DNA of 64,000 nucleotides from CAWKEY01 sp963696315 (GTDB lineage Bacteria; Pseudomonadota; Gammaproteobacteria; Methylococcales; Methylomonadaceae): NCBI GenBank assembly GCA_963696315.1, contig CAVOJU010000030.1, positions 148,517 to 212,516 on the forward strand, written 5' to 3'. The notes under the pieces are model-generated. The model was not told the origin of the DNA. It worked only from the letters and a program-made list of their open reading frames with translations, and ran no database searches. Made by a program: the position numbers and the translations under genes. This document shows positions 27,874 through 36,229 of this stretch, piece by piece; position 1 is the stretch's first letter, and each line of letters begins with the position of its first letter.

Positions 27874-28742
27874 TAAACTGTTGACCGACGCCGGCATCCG
27901 CCTGTCCGTCGTGGTCAGCGATGTGTATGGCAAATCGGCCAAAGCCATGATTACGGGATTGCTAGACGGCGAAACGCCCGAGCAAGTGTTGACCCATGCC
28001 GATTCGCGTCTCAAAGCCACGCCCGACGAATTACGCGAGGCCTTGGAGGGCGATTTGTCGGACAGTCACCGTTTTGTCATCCGCGAGCTGATGATACATA
28101 TCGACGAATTGGAAGCGCGTATCCTGCGGTTTCGACAAACCCTGCTGAATCATTTGAGGGACTATCAAGTGATACTGCAAAATTTACAAACGATACCGGG
28201 TATCGACGAATTTAGCGCGGCGATGCTATTGGTCGAAATCGGCGACGACATGAGTGCCTTTGGCTCAGCCGATAAACTGGCCTCCTGGGCCGGCGTCTGT
28301 CCCGGCCAAAACGAATCGGCCGGTAAACGCCAATCGGCCAGGGCGCGCAAAGGCAATCCTTATGTGCGACGCATTTTGTGCGAAGCCGCCAATGCCGCTA
28401 GTCGAACCCGATGCAGCTTGCAGGAAAAGTTCAAGGGCTTGCTGATACGACGCGGACGAAAGCGCGCTATTTTTGCCATCGCCCACAAATTACTGAAAAC
28501 CGTGTTTTTGTTGATCCAGCGCGGCGATTATTACCGGGATGCCGATACGGACTACGAAGCACTGACTGTCCAGCGCAATGCGCCGCGCTGGATCAGGAAG
28601 CTCATTCAATACGGCTATATCGCGCCCTAACGGGTGTGTCGTCAAACATCATTTTTAAGGCCTGTTTAGGTCAGGCTCGCGCTCGCCTCCCGCACAGGGC
28701 ATCTTTCATAGTAACGCCAGTCTGTGCATTTATCAAATCCGG

Positions 28743-28880
28743 CTAAGGGTCTTTGCGGCAATGCTTTCCCCCCTTTATCCAGTAACATCCTACCTGACCT
28801 ACCAATTTTTTAGCATCTCTGCCTGATAGCTCGCGAAATATCTCGTAAGGTGTCTTGAACCCCATGCACTTCCAGGCCCA
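28743..28880 (-). pseudogene. remnant of an IS30-like transposase C terminus
   Basis: The minus strand reads WKCMGFKTPYEIFRELSG and ends at a stop after about 45 codons. The KC-x-GFKTPYE-x-F block is the C-terminal signature of IS30-family transposases (RPRKCLGFKTPYEVF-like). Nothing of the catalytic domain remains upstream, so it is a decayed fragment beside the IS110 copy. Confidence 0.55.
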
Positions 28881-29273
28881 AGCTGACAAGTGCTGTCCAC
28901 ATTATCCGGTCAATAAGCAAATGTGCTTAATGGCGCCTGAGATTTACTAAACCTGATGCAGCGTTTTGATTTAACAAGGATGTTCGATCGGTGTGTGCAG
29001 AAAACAGCCACCTATCAGGATGCAAAGTCCGAGGTTGCAGGAGCCAATAATAAGCCCTTTTACAAACTTTCTGTGCTCTGTGGTGACCAAAGCCCTACGC
29101 TCTTCTTGGGATGGTTTAAAGCCTAAAGCAATGTAAATAAATTGTACATTTTCAGCATCAAAATAAAAAAGGCTACTATACTTTTTTTAAATTTTTCTTA
29201 GTGCTGATTATATATGGCGGGCGGGCATTTCTATTTATGCATAACATTACATCGGGTTTTATAAGGGTATGTC
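28881..29273. other. intergenic region upstream of pilM
   Basis: No gene is seen. The stretch is increasingly AT-rich toward pilM; TACTATACT near 29174-29182 resembles a -10 element, but no matching -35 is at proper spacing. The pilM operon promoter should lie here unless IS insertion has replaced it. Confidence 0.45.
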
Positions 29274-30335
29274 ATGAGCTGGTTTAATCAGAAACAGAAA
29301 GCTGTCCTCGGTATTGACATCAGTACAGCGGCGGTCAAGTTACTGGAATTAAGTAAAGCCGGTGCTCGTTATCGGGTTGAAAGCTACGCAGTGGCGCCTT
29401 TACCGCAAGATGCGGTGATCGATAAAAATATCGCTAATGTCGACATCATTGCGGATGCGATCAAGCTGGCGGTTAAACAATCGGGAACCAAGCTCAGGCA
29501 GGCCTCGGTAGCAGTAGCGGGATCCGCTGTGATGACCAAGGTCATAACAATGCCGGCTTCACTCGTTGGCGATGAGATGGAAGAGCAGATTATGGTTGAG
29601 GCCGATCAATATGTGCCATATTCGCTGGACGAGGTAAATTTCGATTTTGAAGTGCAGGGCGAAAACGAAAACAACCCGGAAATGGTGAATGTACTGCTAG
29701 CGGCATCGCGAAGAGAAAATGTTGAAGACCGCGTTCAGGCGCTTACAAAAGCCGGATTAAAGCCTCTAGTTGTCGATGTTGAAGCATTTGCCATGGAAAA
29801 TGCCTTTGCATTGCTTGCCGATCAGTTGCCCGACTCCATAGAAGGGCAAACCGTGGCTATTGCGGACATTGGTGCAACGATGGCAACCCTGAATGTACTG
29901 CATGATTGTCGCACTGTTTACACAAGAGAACAGGGGTTTGGCGGCAAACAGCTGACAGAAGAAATTCAGCGGCGCTATGGGCTTTCCTATGAAGAAGCCG
30001 GTCTGGCAAAAAGACTCGGTGGCTTGCCGGACAATTATACGGCGGATGTGCTGGATCCTTTCAAAAGAGCCATGGTGCAGCAAATAGCGCGTTCGCTACA
30101 GTTTTTTGTATCATCGAGTGCAAACAGAGGTATAGACAGCCTTATTCTGGCTGGCGGATGTGCATCTATACCAGGCATAGCAAAACTGGCGGAACAAAGC
30201 TTGGGGGTACCCGCCTATGTGGCCAATCCGTTCATCAACATGGCTCTTTCCAGTAGATTAAAACCCCAAACCCTGAGTAATGATGCTCCGGCAATGATGA
30301 TTGCTTGCGGCCTGGCATTGAGGAGTTTTGACTAA
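29274..30335 (+). CDS. pilM: PilM, type IV pilus inner-membrane platform ATPase-fold protein
   Basis: PilM is a cytoplasmic actin-like protein that binds the PilN tail and links the pilus motor ring to the PilNOP alignment complex. The 353-aa product opens with VLGIDISTAAVKLLEL, the phosphate-1 loop of the actin-like fold, and contains VAIADIGATMATL and LILAGGCASIPG, the phosphate-2 and adenosine loops. Length is typical. Its stop overlaps the pilN start (TAATG), so the operon is coupled. Confidence 0.96.
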   Translation: MSWFNQKQKAVLGIDISTAAVKLLELSKAGARYRVESYAVAPLPQDAVIDKNIANVDIIADAIKLAVKQSGTKLRQASVAVAGSAVMTKVITMPASLVGDEMEEQIMVEADQYVPYSLDEVNFDFEVQGENENNPEMVNVLLAASRRENVEDRVQALTKAGLKPLVVDVEAFAMENAFALLADQLPDSIEGQTVAIADIGATMATLNVLHDCRTVYTREQGFGGKQLTEEIQRRYGLSYEEAGLAKRLGGLPDNYTADVLDPFKRAMVQQIARSLQFFVSSSANRGIDSLILAGGCASIPGIAKLAEQSLGVPAYVANPFINMALSSRLKPQTLSNDAPAMMIACGLALRSFD

Positions 30336-30907
30336 TGGCAAAAATCAATTTACTCCCTTGGCGCGAGGAACTGCGTCAGCAAAAGAAACAGGATTTTTTT
30401 ATGACCATAGGGCTGTCGGTTTTGCTCACCATTCTAATTATGGGATTGGTTCATCTATATATAGAAGGACTGAAAGACTATCAGAAACAAAGAAACAAGC
30501 TTTTGCAAGATGAAATAGTGTTGCTGGACAAGAAAATCATAGAAATTAATGAAATTGAAGCAAAAAAATCCAAATTGCTGGCCAAAATAGACCTGATTCA
30601 AAAATTGCAGGAAAGCCGTCCGCAAATCGTACATTTATTTGATGAAATTCCCAGAGTTACCCCTGAAGGCGTGTTTCTGACAAAATTTACTCAAGCTGGC
30701 GATGCGCTCACCTTTAATGGCAAGTCCCAGGCCAACGCACGGGTCTCCGCGTTCATGCGTGCCATTGACGCCTCATCCTGGCTGCAGGCATCCAGGCTGA
30801 ATGTCATTCAATCACCTGGCAAGACCAATTCAGAGCAGTTAAGTGATTTCATATTATACGCAAGGCAAGGCAAGCAACAGCCAGAAGCTAAGAATGGAGG
30901 TAACTGA
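30335..30907 (+). CDS. pilN: PilN, type IV pilus assembly protein
   Basis: A 190-aa bitopic protein. The conserved cytoplasmic tail INLLPWREE at the N terminus binds PilM; a membrane segment follows (IGLSVLLTILIMGLVHLYI), then a periplasmic coiled coil and a ferredoxin-like fold that pairs with PilO. Length is usual. It is coupled to pilM and pilO by overlapping stop and start codons. Confidence 0.96.
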   Translation: MAKINLLPWREELRQQKKQDFFMTIGLSVLLTILIMGLVHLYIEGLKDYQKQRNKLLQDEIVLLDKKIIEINEIEAKKSKLLAKIDLIQKLQESRPQIVHLFDEIPRVTPEGVFLTKFTQAGDALTFNGKSQANARVSAFMRAIDASSWLQASRLNVIQSPGKTNSEQLSDFILYARQGKQQPEAKNGGN

Positions 30908-31521
30908 TGAATCTGTCTGAAATTAATTGGGATTTAAATGCGGCCGGGACATGGCCGCTGCCCGTCAGAGTCATTATCATTTTACTCATCTGCGCTGCGG
31001 TCGCCGGGGGCACCGTCTATTACGATACGCTCGATCAGTTGGCTGAGCTTGAAAGTGAAGAGCAACAGGAACAGGCATTAAGGCTTTCATTTGAGACCAA
31101 GCACAAGAAAGCGGTCAATCTCCAAGATTACCGGGATCAATTGGCGCAAATTGAAGACTCGCTGGCTGAAATGATCAAGCAGATGCCCACGAAAGAGGAA
31201 GTTGCCAATTTGCTGATTGATATTTCTCAGACCGGTCTGGCCAGTGGTTTGGAATTTAGATTATTTAAACCGGGTGCTGCCATTCCTAGAGAGTTTTACT
31301 CAGAATTGCCGATCAATATACAGGTGATAGGAAAATACGAAGAGCTGGGTTTGTTTATCAGTGGCGTAGCCTCGTTACCGAGAATTGTTACGGTACATGA
31401 TGTCAATATGGCTCCCGAAGGCACGGCCGGAGACATGCTGATGAATGCAACGGTAAAAACCTATAATGAAAGCGAGCCAGGGACCACTCAGGGAAGTAAG
31501 CAGAAAAGAGGGAGAAAGCCA
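30907..31521 (+). CDS. pilO: PilO, type IV pilus assembly protein (no stop before pilP)
   Basis: PilO pairs with PilN in the inner-membrane alignment complex. Seen: an N-terminal membrane segment (VIIILLICAAVAGGTVYY), a coiled coil (residues about 45-90) and the C-terminal ferredoxin-like domain with MPTKEEVANLLIDIS and RIVTVHDVNM. The frame does not end: it reads on in frame into pilP. About 205 codons before the pilP ATG match the normal PilO length, so I place the boundary there. A lost stop, a small frameshift in the tail or a true fusion are all possible. Confidence 0.85.
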
Positions 31522-32082
31522 ATGATGCCATTTAATGAGCTGACTTTAAACAAAAGACGCACAAATCTAAGGTTAGGATGTGCTGTTTTGATGGCACTGC
31601 TAGCGGGCTGTGGCAATAATGATTTTTCCGATTTGAATAAATACATTGCGGAAGTTAAGGCCAAGCCAAAAGGTGCCATTGAACCACTGCCAGAAGTAAA
31701 AGTGGTTGAACCCTTTATGTTCAAGCCCGAAGGTCTGCGTGATCCGTTTAAGCCGCTCGAACAGGCGAATAGCGAACAAGCCGCAGAAGCGGCAACCGGT
31801 AGCGGGCTAAAACCGGATACTACACGCCGGAGAGAAGAGTTGGAAGCTTTTACGCTCGATAGTTTAAGAATGGTAGGTACTGTCGTTAAGAAGTCGAGTT
31901 TGTGGGGCTTGGTGAAATCGAGCGACGGCGTTGTGCATCGCGTTCATGTTGGCAATTATATGGGTAAAAATTACGGAAAAATTATACGCATAGCCAACGA
32001 TAAGATCGAACTAATGGAAATAGTTCCTGATAAACCGGGAACATGGCGCGAACAGCAAGCTTCATTAGCGTTATCAGAGTGA
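31522..32082 (+). CDS. pilP: PilP, type IV pilus lipoprotein
   Basis: PilP links the PilNO complex to the PilQ secretin. From ATG 31522 the product is 186 aa with a lipoprotein signal: positive charges, then CAVLMALLAGCGNN with the lipobox LAGC. The HR-like C-terminal domain contains LRMVGTVVKKSSLWGLVKSSDGVVHRVHVGNYMGKNYG, typical of PilP (quoted in parts: LRMVGTVVKK, GLVKSSDG, HVGNYMGKNYG). A strong ribosome binding site (GAGGGAGA) precedes the ATG, so it is translated separately although the upstream frame stays open. pilQ follows. Confidence 0.92.
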   Translation: MMPFNELTLNKRRTNLRLGCAVLMALLAGCGNNDFSDLNKYIAEVKAKPKGAIEPLPEVKVVEPFMFKPEGLRDPFKPLEQANSEQAAEAATGSGLKPDTTRRREELEAFTLDSLRMVGTVVKKSSLWGLVKSSDGVVHRVHVGNYMGKNYGKIIRIANDKIELMEIVPDKPGTWREQQASLALSE

Positions 32083-32098
32083 TTTTGAGGATAAAAAA

Positions 32099-34375
32099 AT
32101 GATTAATAAACAAGGCGGCAGTATGTTGACTAAAATGGGGCGAACTTTTCATACGCTCATAGGCTTGGGCTTATTTCTATTTATCTCTCAAACTGCATCT
32201 GTCTGCGCCGGTGAGCTGGCTATTTCGGGCCTGGAGGTTGCCACGCAGGCCGGTAATAAAATACAGATAGCTCTGGAAATGAGTGGTCCAGCTATCGAAC
32301 CCAAGGTATTCCACACCGATAATCCTGCGCGTATCGCCCTGGATTTTACCGGTGTAAAAAATGCGCTGGATAAAAAAATGTACCCCATAAACCAGGGTGC
32401 CGCAACCAGTGTTTATGTAGCGGAAGCCGAGGACAGGGTTCGTATTGTCGTCAATCTGCTTGAAGCAACACCCTTTGAAACCAGGGTTCAGGGCAACAAG
32501 CTGCTCCTGACCTTAACCAGTGCAAAAGCTGTGGTGCCTGAAAGTTCGCGCCCTGTGGCGGTGGCACCTGCAAAATCAAAAAATTTAGTAGCCGCCAGTT
32601 TAATACCCGAGCAGGCGATTAGCGGCTTTGATTTCAAACGCGGCGAAAATGGAGAAGGCCGCCTGCTGGTGTCGCTGGCCAATCCCAATACCATCGTCAA
32701 CAGCAGAGAAGAAGGCGGTAACGTGGTCATCAGTCTGCTTAATACCCGGCTGCCTGATAATCTGGCTAAAAAACTGGACGTATCTGATTTTGCAACGCCG
32801 GTTAAATTTATAGAGACGCATTCTACCAGCTCCGAAACTACGATTACTGTGTCTCCACAAAACACCCTGTATGATTATTCGCTGTTTCAATCAGAAGGTT
32901 TGTTAACAGTAGAATTCAGGCCCGTAACACCCGAAGAAAAAGAAGTCATCGAAAGCAAACGGGATAAATACAACGGCGAACGCTTGTCGCTGAATTTTCA
33001 GGACATTGATATCCGCAGTGTCATCGCGGTTCTGGCCGAGTTTACTGGACAGAATGTGGTGGCCGGCGATGAGGTTACCGGTACGATAACGGTAAAGCTA
33101 GATGATGTGCCCTGGGATGAGGCCTTGGATTTCATCATGATGACCAAGGGACTGGAAAAGTATCAAACCGGCAATGTCACTTTGATAGCGCCGATAGACA
33201 AGATCAAGGAATACAAACAAAAGCAACAGGAAACGGAGAAAGTGGTGGAGCGCCTCGAGCCGCTGGTAACTGAATATCTGAAGATCAACTACGCACGGGC
33301 TGAAAATTTTAGAAACCTGTTAAATGGTTCTGATACCGGCACGTTTGGCAGCTGTGGCGTCAGCAAGGCCTCTGGTAGCCAGGCACCCGCTAGCGGACAA
33401 GCAAGCCAAAACCAGAATCAGGGGCAGAATCAGAGTCAGGGACAAAATACCGGCGCAGGGAGTGGGGTGGCGGTAGATGAGCGCCGGATACTTTCTCAGC
33501 GGGGCACGGCTGTCGTCGATGCTAGGACCAATACGCTGATTCTTCGGGATACAGCCAAGAAGCTGGAGGAGGCAAAAAAAATGATTCGCAAGCTGGATGT
33601 GCCGGTGCGCCAGGTCATGATTGAGTCCAGAATCGTTATTGCTTCCAATACTTTTGCAAGGGAACTGGGTGTGCGCTTTGGTGTGGCAGGCAAGAATGTC
33701 CATGTTAACGACGGAACAGGGGCTGTGGGGTCAGTAAATGATTTAGGTGGTACGCAAGGCAGCATCAACGGAACGGCAATTTTAAACGACGCGCTGGTTG
33801 ATCTCGCCGCTTCCAACCCATACGGAGCCTTAGGGATGACCCTGGCAAGGGGAGCGGATTATGTACTGAATCTGGAACTATCGGCCCTGCAGGATGAAGG
33901 CAAAGGCGAGATTCTTTCCAATCCCCGAGTCATGACGACAGATCGTTGTCTGGCTTCCATTAAGCAGGGTGTGCAAATACCTTATGAAACGGTGAGTCAA
34001 AATGGAACGCAGGTTCAATTGATCGATGCGGTACTGCAACTCGATGTCCTGCCACAAATAACACCCAGTGGCAGTGTGGTCATGGATTTAACTATAACTA
34101 AAGATTCTCCAAACGAAGTATTTTTGAACAAAGGCAATGTCCCTATTGACTCACGAGAAGTTAAAACCAATGTCCGGGTCAATGATGGCGAAACCATCGT
34201 ATTAGGTGGTATTTATGAGGCCAACTATGGAGATAGTTTTAGCAAGGTGCCTTTCTTTGCCGATTTGCCCGGCATAGGATTCCTGTTCAAAAAAACCATC
34301 AATAATGATAAAAAGTCGGAATTGCTGGTCTTTGTTACACCAAAAATTTTGAAGGATGAGCTAACGAGCAATTGA
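32099..34375 (+). CDS. pilQ: PilQ, type IV pilus secretin
   Basis: Outer-membrane secretin through which the pilus passes. The 758-aa product has an N-terminal signal (LIGLGLFLFISQTASVCA), two AMIN-type domains (about 40-290), an STN/N0 domain (LSLNFQDIDIRSVIAVLAE), an N1 domain split by a Gln/Asn/Gly-rich linker (about 445-465) and the secretin core ending VPFFADLPGIGFLFKK. Length is typical for gammaproteobacterial PilQ. It ends the pil operon before a terminator. Confidence 0.96.
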   Translation: MINKQGGSMLTKMGRTFHTLIGLGLFLFISQTASVCAGELAISGLEVATQAGNKIQIALEMSGPAIEPKVFHTDNPARIALDFTGVKNALDKKMYPINQGAATSVYVAEAEDRVRIVVNLLEATPFETRVQGNKLLLTLTSAKAVVPESSRPVAVAPAKSKNLVAASLIPEQAISGFDFKRGENGEGRLLVSLANPNTIVNSREEGGNVVISLLNTRLPDNLAKKLDVSDFATPVKFIETHSTSSETTITVSPQNTLYDYSLFQSEGLLTVEFRPVTPEEKEVIESKRDKYNGERLSLNFQDIDIRSVIAVLAEFTGQNVVAGDEVTGTITVKLDDVPWDEALDFIMMTKGLEKYQTGNVTLIAPIDKIKEYKQKQQETEKVVERLEPLVTEYLKINYARAENFRNLLNGSDTGTFGSCGVSKASGSQAPASGQASQNQNQGQNQSQGQNTGAGSGVAVDERRILSQRGTAVVDARTNTLILRDTAKKLEEAKKMIRKLDVPVRQVMIESRIVIASNTFARELGVRFGVAGKNVHVNDGTGAVGSVNDLGGTQGSINGTAILNDALVDLAASNPYGALGMTLARGADYVLNLELSALQDEGKGEILSNPRVMTTDRCLASIKQGVQIPYETVSQNGTQVQLIDAVLQLDVLPQITPSGSVVMDLTITKDSPNEVFLNKGNVPIDSREVKTNVRVNDGETIVLGGIYEANYGDSFSKVPFFADLPGIGFLFKKTINNDKKSELLVFVTPKILKDELTSN

Positions 34376-34390
34376 TAGCTTCAACTTGCA

Positions 34391-34422
34391 GCAAAAAGGG
34401 GGCATAATGCCCCCTTTTTTAA
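34391..34422 (+). terminator. Rho-independent terminator after pilQ
   Basis: AAAAAGGGGGCAT and a TGCCCCCTTTTTT arm fold into a stem with a tiny loop (TAA), ending in T. It separates pilMNOPQ from aroK. Confidence 0.92.
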
Positions 34423-34543
34423 TGCCTTAAATGCAATTCATTCAAGAAGGGCCGTTGGAATTGCAGGTGCGGCCTCCAGCAGGGCATTTTCGAGGATACA
34501 TGCACATTATCAGGTGCATTTTAAATAATAGAACTCCCAACGG

Positions 34544-35068
34544 ATGATGCGATCAGAGAACATCTATTTAATAGGTCTCATGGGTGCCGGCAAAACCACG
34601 ATAGGGCGGCAACTGGCAAAAGCGCTTAAAGTGCCATTTTATGACAGTGACAAGGCAATTGAAGAAAGTACCGGCGTAGATATACCCACCATATTTGAAT
34701 TTGAAGGCGAGGCGGGTTTCAGGGACCGGGAACAGAAAATGATTGAGCAGTTGACGCAAATGCACGGCATTGTGCTGGCTACCGGGGGCGGTGCTATATT
34801 GCGCGAACAAAACCGCAAGGCACTCAAAGAAAATGGATTTATAGTCTATTTACAGTGTTCGGTCGACAGAATTCTCGAGCGAACGCGCCGGGATACCCAG
34901 CGCCCGCTGCTTCAAACCGTTAACCCTAGAGAACGTCTGGAAGACTTGTTCGCGCAGCGTGAATCGCTGTATTTAGCCTCTGCCGACTATAAAATTGACA
35001 CCGGCGTTATGCAGAGCAAGGCCGTCGTTAACAGTATTCTGCAGCACTATAGATCCTTGAATCGGTAA
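34544..35068 (+). CDS. aroK: shikimate kinase
   Basis: AroK phosphorylates shikimate at O3 in the aromatic amino-acid pathway. The P-loop GLMGAGKTTIGRQLA lies near the start; DSDKAIEESTGVDI, GEAGFRDRE and ATGGGAILREQNR are the shikimate-binding stretches, and RDTQRPLL is the lid. At 174 aa it is normal. Two ATGs are adjacent at 34544 and 34547; the exact one is open. aroB follows after about 80 bases. Confidence 0.96.
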   Translation: MMRSENIYLIGLMGAGKTTIGRQLAKALKVPFYDSDKAIEESTGVDIPTIFEFEGEAGFRDREQKMIEQLTQMHGIVLATGGGAILREQNRKALKENGFIVYLQCSVDRILERTRRDTQRPLLQTVNPRERLEDLFAQRESLYLASADYKIDTGVMQSKAVVNSILQHYRSLNR

Positions 35069-35146
35069 GGCGCATGTATAAATTAACTTCCTCAATTATG
35101 CAGATGATTTTCCGAGGAGGGGGCGAATTTTACGCTTATTATTAAG

Positions 35147-36229
35147 ATGAAAAAATTAACTGTCGCACTAGGTAATCGGAGTTACCCGATTTATATAGGC
35201 TCTGCTTTACTTACAGAGTCTGTATTATTGACTCGACATATAAAATCCAGACAGGTTCTTGTGCTTACCAATGCCACCATTGCGCCGCTCTACCTGGATG
35301 CGGTGTTGAACAATTTGAAGGACTATGTGGTTGAAACGGTGATTCTGCCCGATGGTGAGCAATACAAGACGCTGGATTTCTTGAACAAAATCTTTGATCA
35401 GCTGCTGGCTAGCAAGTTTGGCCGTAATGCTACCTTGATTGCTTTAGGAGGCGGCGTGATCGGCGATATGGGCGGCTTTGCGGCGGCCTGTTATCAGCGC
35501 GGCATTGCTTTTTTGCAAATACCCACAACATTGCTGGCGCAGGTGGATTCATCCGTGGGCGGCAAGACCGGCGTTAATCATGCGCTGGGTAAAAATATGA
35601 TCGGTGCTTTTTATCAGCCGCAATGCGTGATCACTGATGCCGATGTGCTGGATACGCTGGACGACCGTCAATTATCGGCAGGACTGGCCGAGGTGATCAA
35701 ATATGGTTTGATACGCGATGCTGAATTTTTTGTCTGGCTGGAAAATAATATGGACGCCTTGCTGGCGCGAAACAAACAAGCCTTGGCTTTTGCCATAGAG
35801 CGGTCCTGTATTAACAAAACTGAGATTGTTGCCATTGATGAAACCGAATCGGGGCTACGGGCAACCTTAAATTTAGGGCATACCTTTGGCCATGCCATAG
35901 AAACCGGCATGGGTTATGGAGAATATCTGCATGGCGAAGCGGTCGCTATCGGCACCTGTCAGGCAGCTGATCTGTCCAGAAGAAAAGGCTGGTTAAATGA
36001 TGGGGATGTCTCAAGAATAATCGCGCTGTTCAAGCGAGCCAGGTTGCCGGTCAATCCGCCAGAAGCACTCGGTGCCCAGCGATTTCTTGAGTTAATGGCG
36101 GTAGACAAGAAAAATCTAGATGGTCAAATCAGGCTGATTCTCTTGAAGAAAATTGGTGAAGCAACCTTGCCTGTTGACGTTAATCAAGAACTGTTAGAAG
36201 TGACGTTAAAAACCTATGGTAGAAAATGA
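35147..36229 (+). CDS. aroB: 3-dehydroquinate synthase
   Basis: AroB turns DAHP into 3-dehydroquinate, the second step of the shikimate pathway. Diagnostic motifs: ALGGGVIGDMGGFAAACYQRG, IPTTLLAQVDSSVGGKTGVN, GLAEVIKYG and the metal-binding LGHTFGHAIE with HGEAVAIG. The 360-aa length is usual. Its last 14 bases overlap the start of the damX-like gene, so the two are probably coupled. Confidence 0.96.
   Translation: MKKLTVALGNRSYPIYIGSALLTESVLLTRHIKSRQVLVLTNATIAPLYLDAVLNNLKDYVVETVILPDGEQYKTLDFLNKIFDQLLASKFGRNATLIALGGGVIGDMGGFAAACYQRGIAFLQIPTTLLAQVDSSVGGKTGVNHALGKNMIGAFYQPQCVITDADVLDTLDDRQLSAGLAEVIKYGLIRDAEFFVWLENNMDALLARNKQALAFAIERSCINKTEIVAIDETESGLRATLNLGHTFGHAIETGMGYGEYLHGEAVAIGTCQAADLSRRKGWLNDGDVSRIIALFKRARLPVNPPEALGAQRFLELMAVDKKNLDGQIRLILLKKIGEATLPVDVNQELLEVTLKTYGRK

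Larger units (their letters stand above)
26377..28630 (+). pseudogene. IS110-family transposase split by IS1595
   Basis: The first 155 or so codons (26377-26845) match the intact copy through KNRLHKL, the frame then ends inside the inserted element. The rest resumes at 27874 and reads to the normal end at 28630 (from TDAGIRLSVV). Removing 26846-27873 and one 8-base repeat restores the full 405-codon frame. The catalytic aspartates are upstream of the break and the Transposase_20 domain is downstream, so no active product is expected. It could still be mobilised by the intact copy. Confidence 0.95.
26122..28715 (+). mobile_element. IS110-family element, copy 2, split by IS1595
   Basis: Second copy of the element at 24215-25772, inverted, nearly identical, and interrupted at 26846-27873 by an IS1595-family insertion. 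Its terminal repeats lie at 26161-26187 and about 28684-28710. The inner 39-base extension outside the terminal repeat is shared with copy 1. Beyond 28715 the flank differs from that of copy 1, so the shared unit ends there. Confidence 0.85.
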
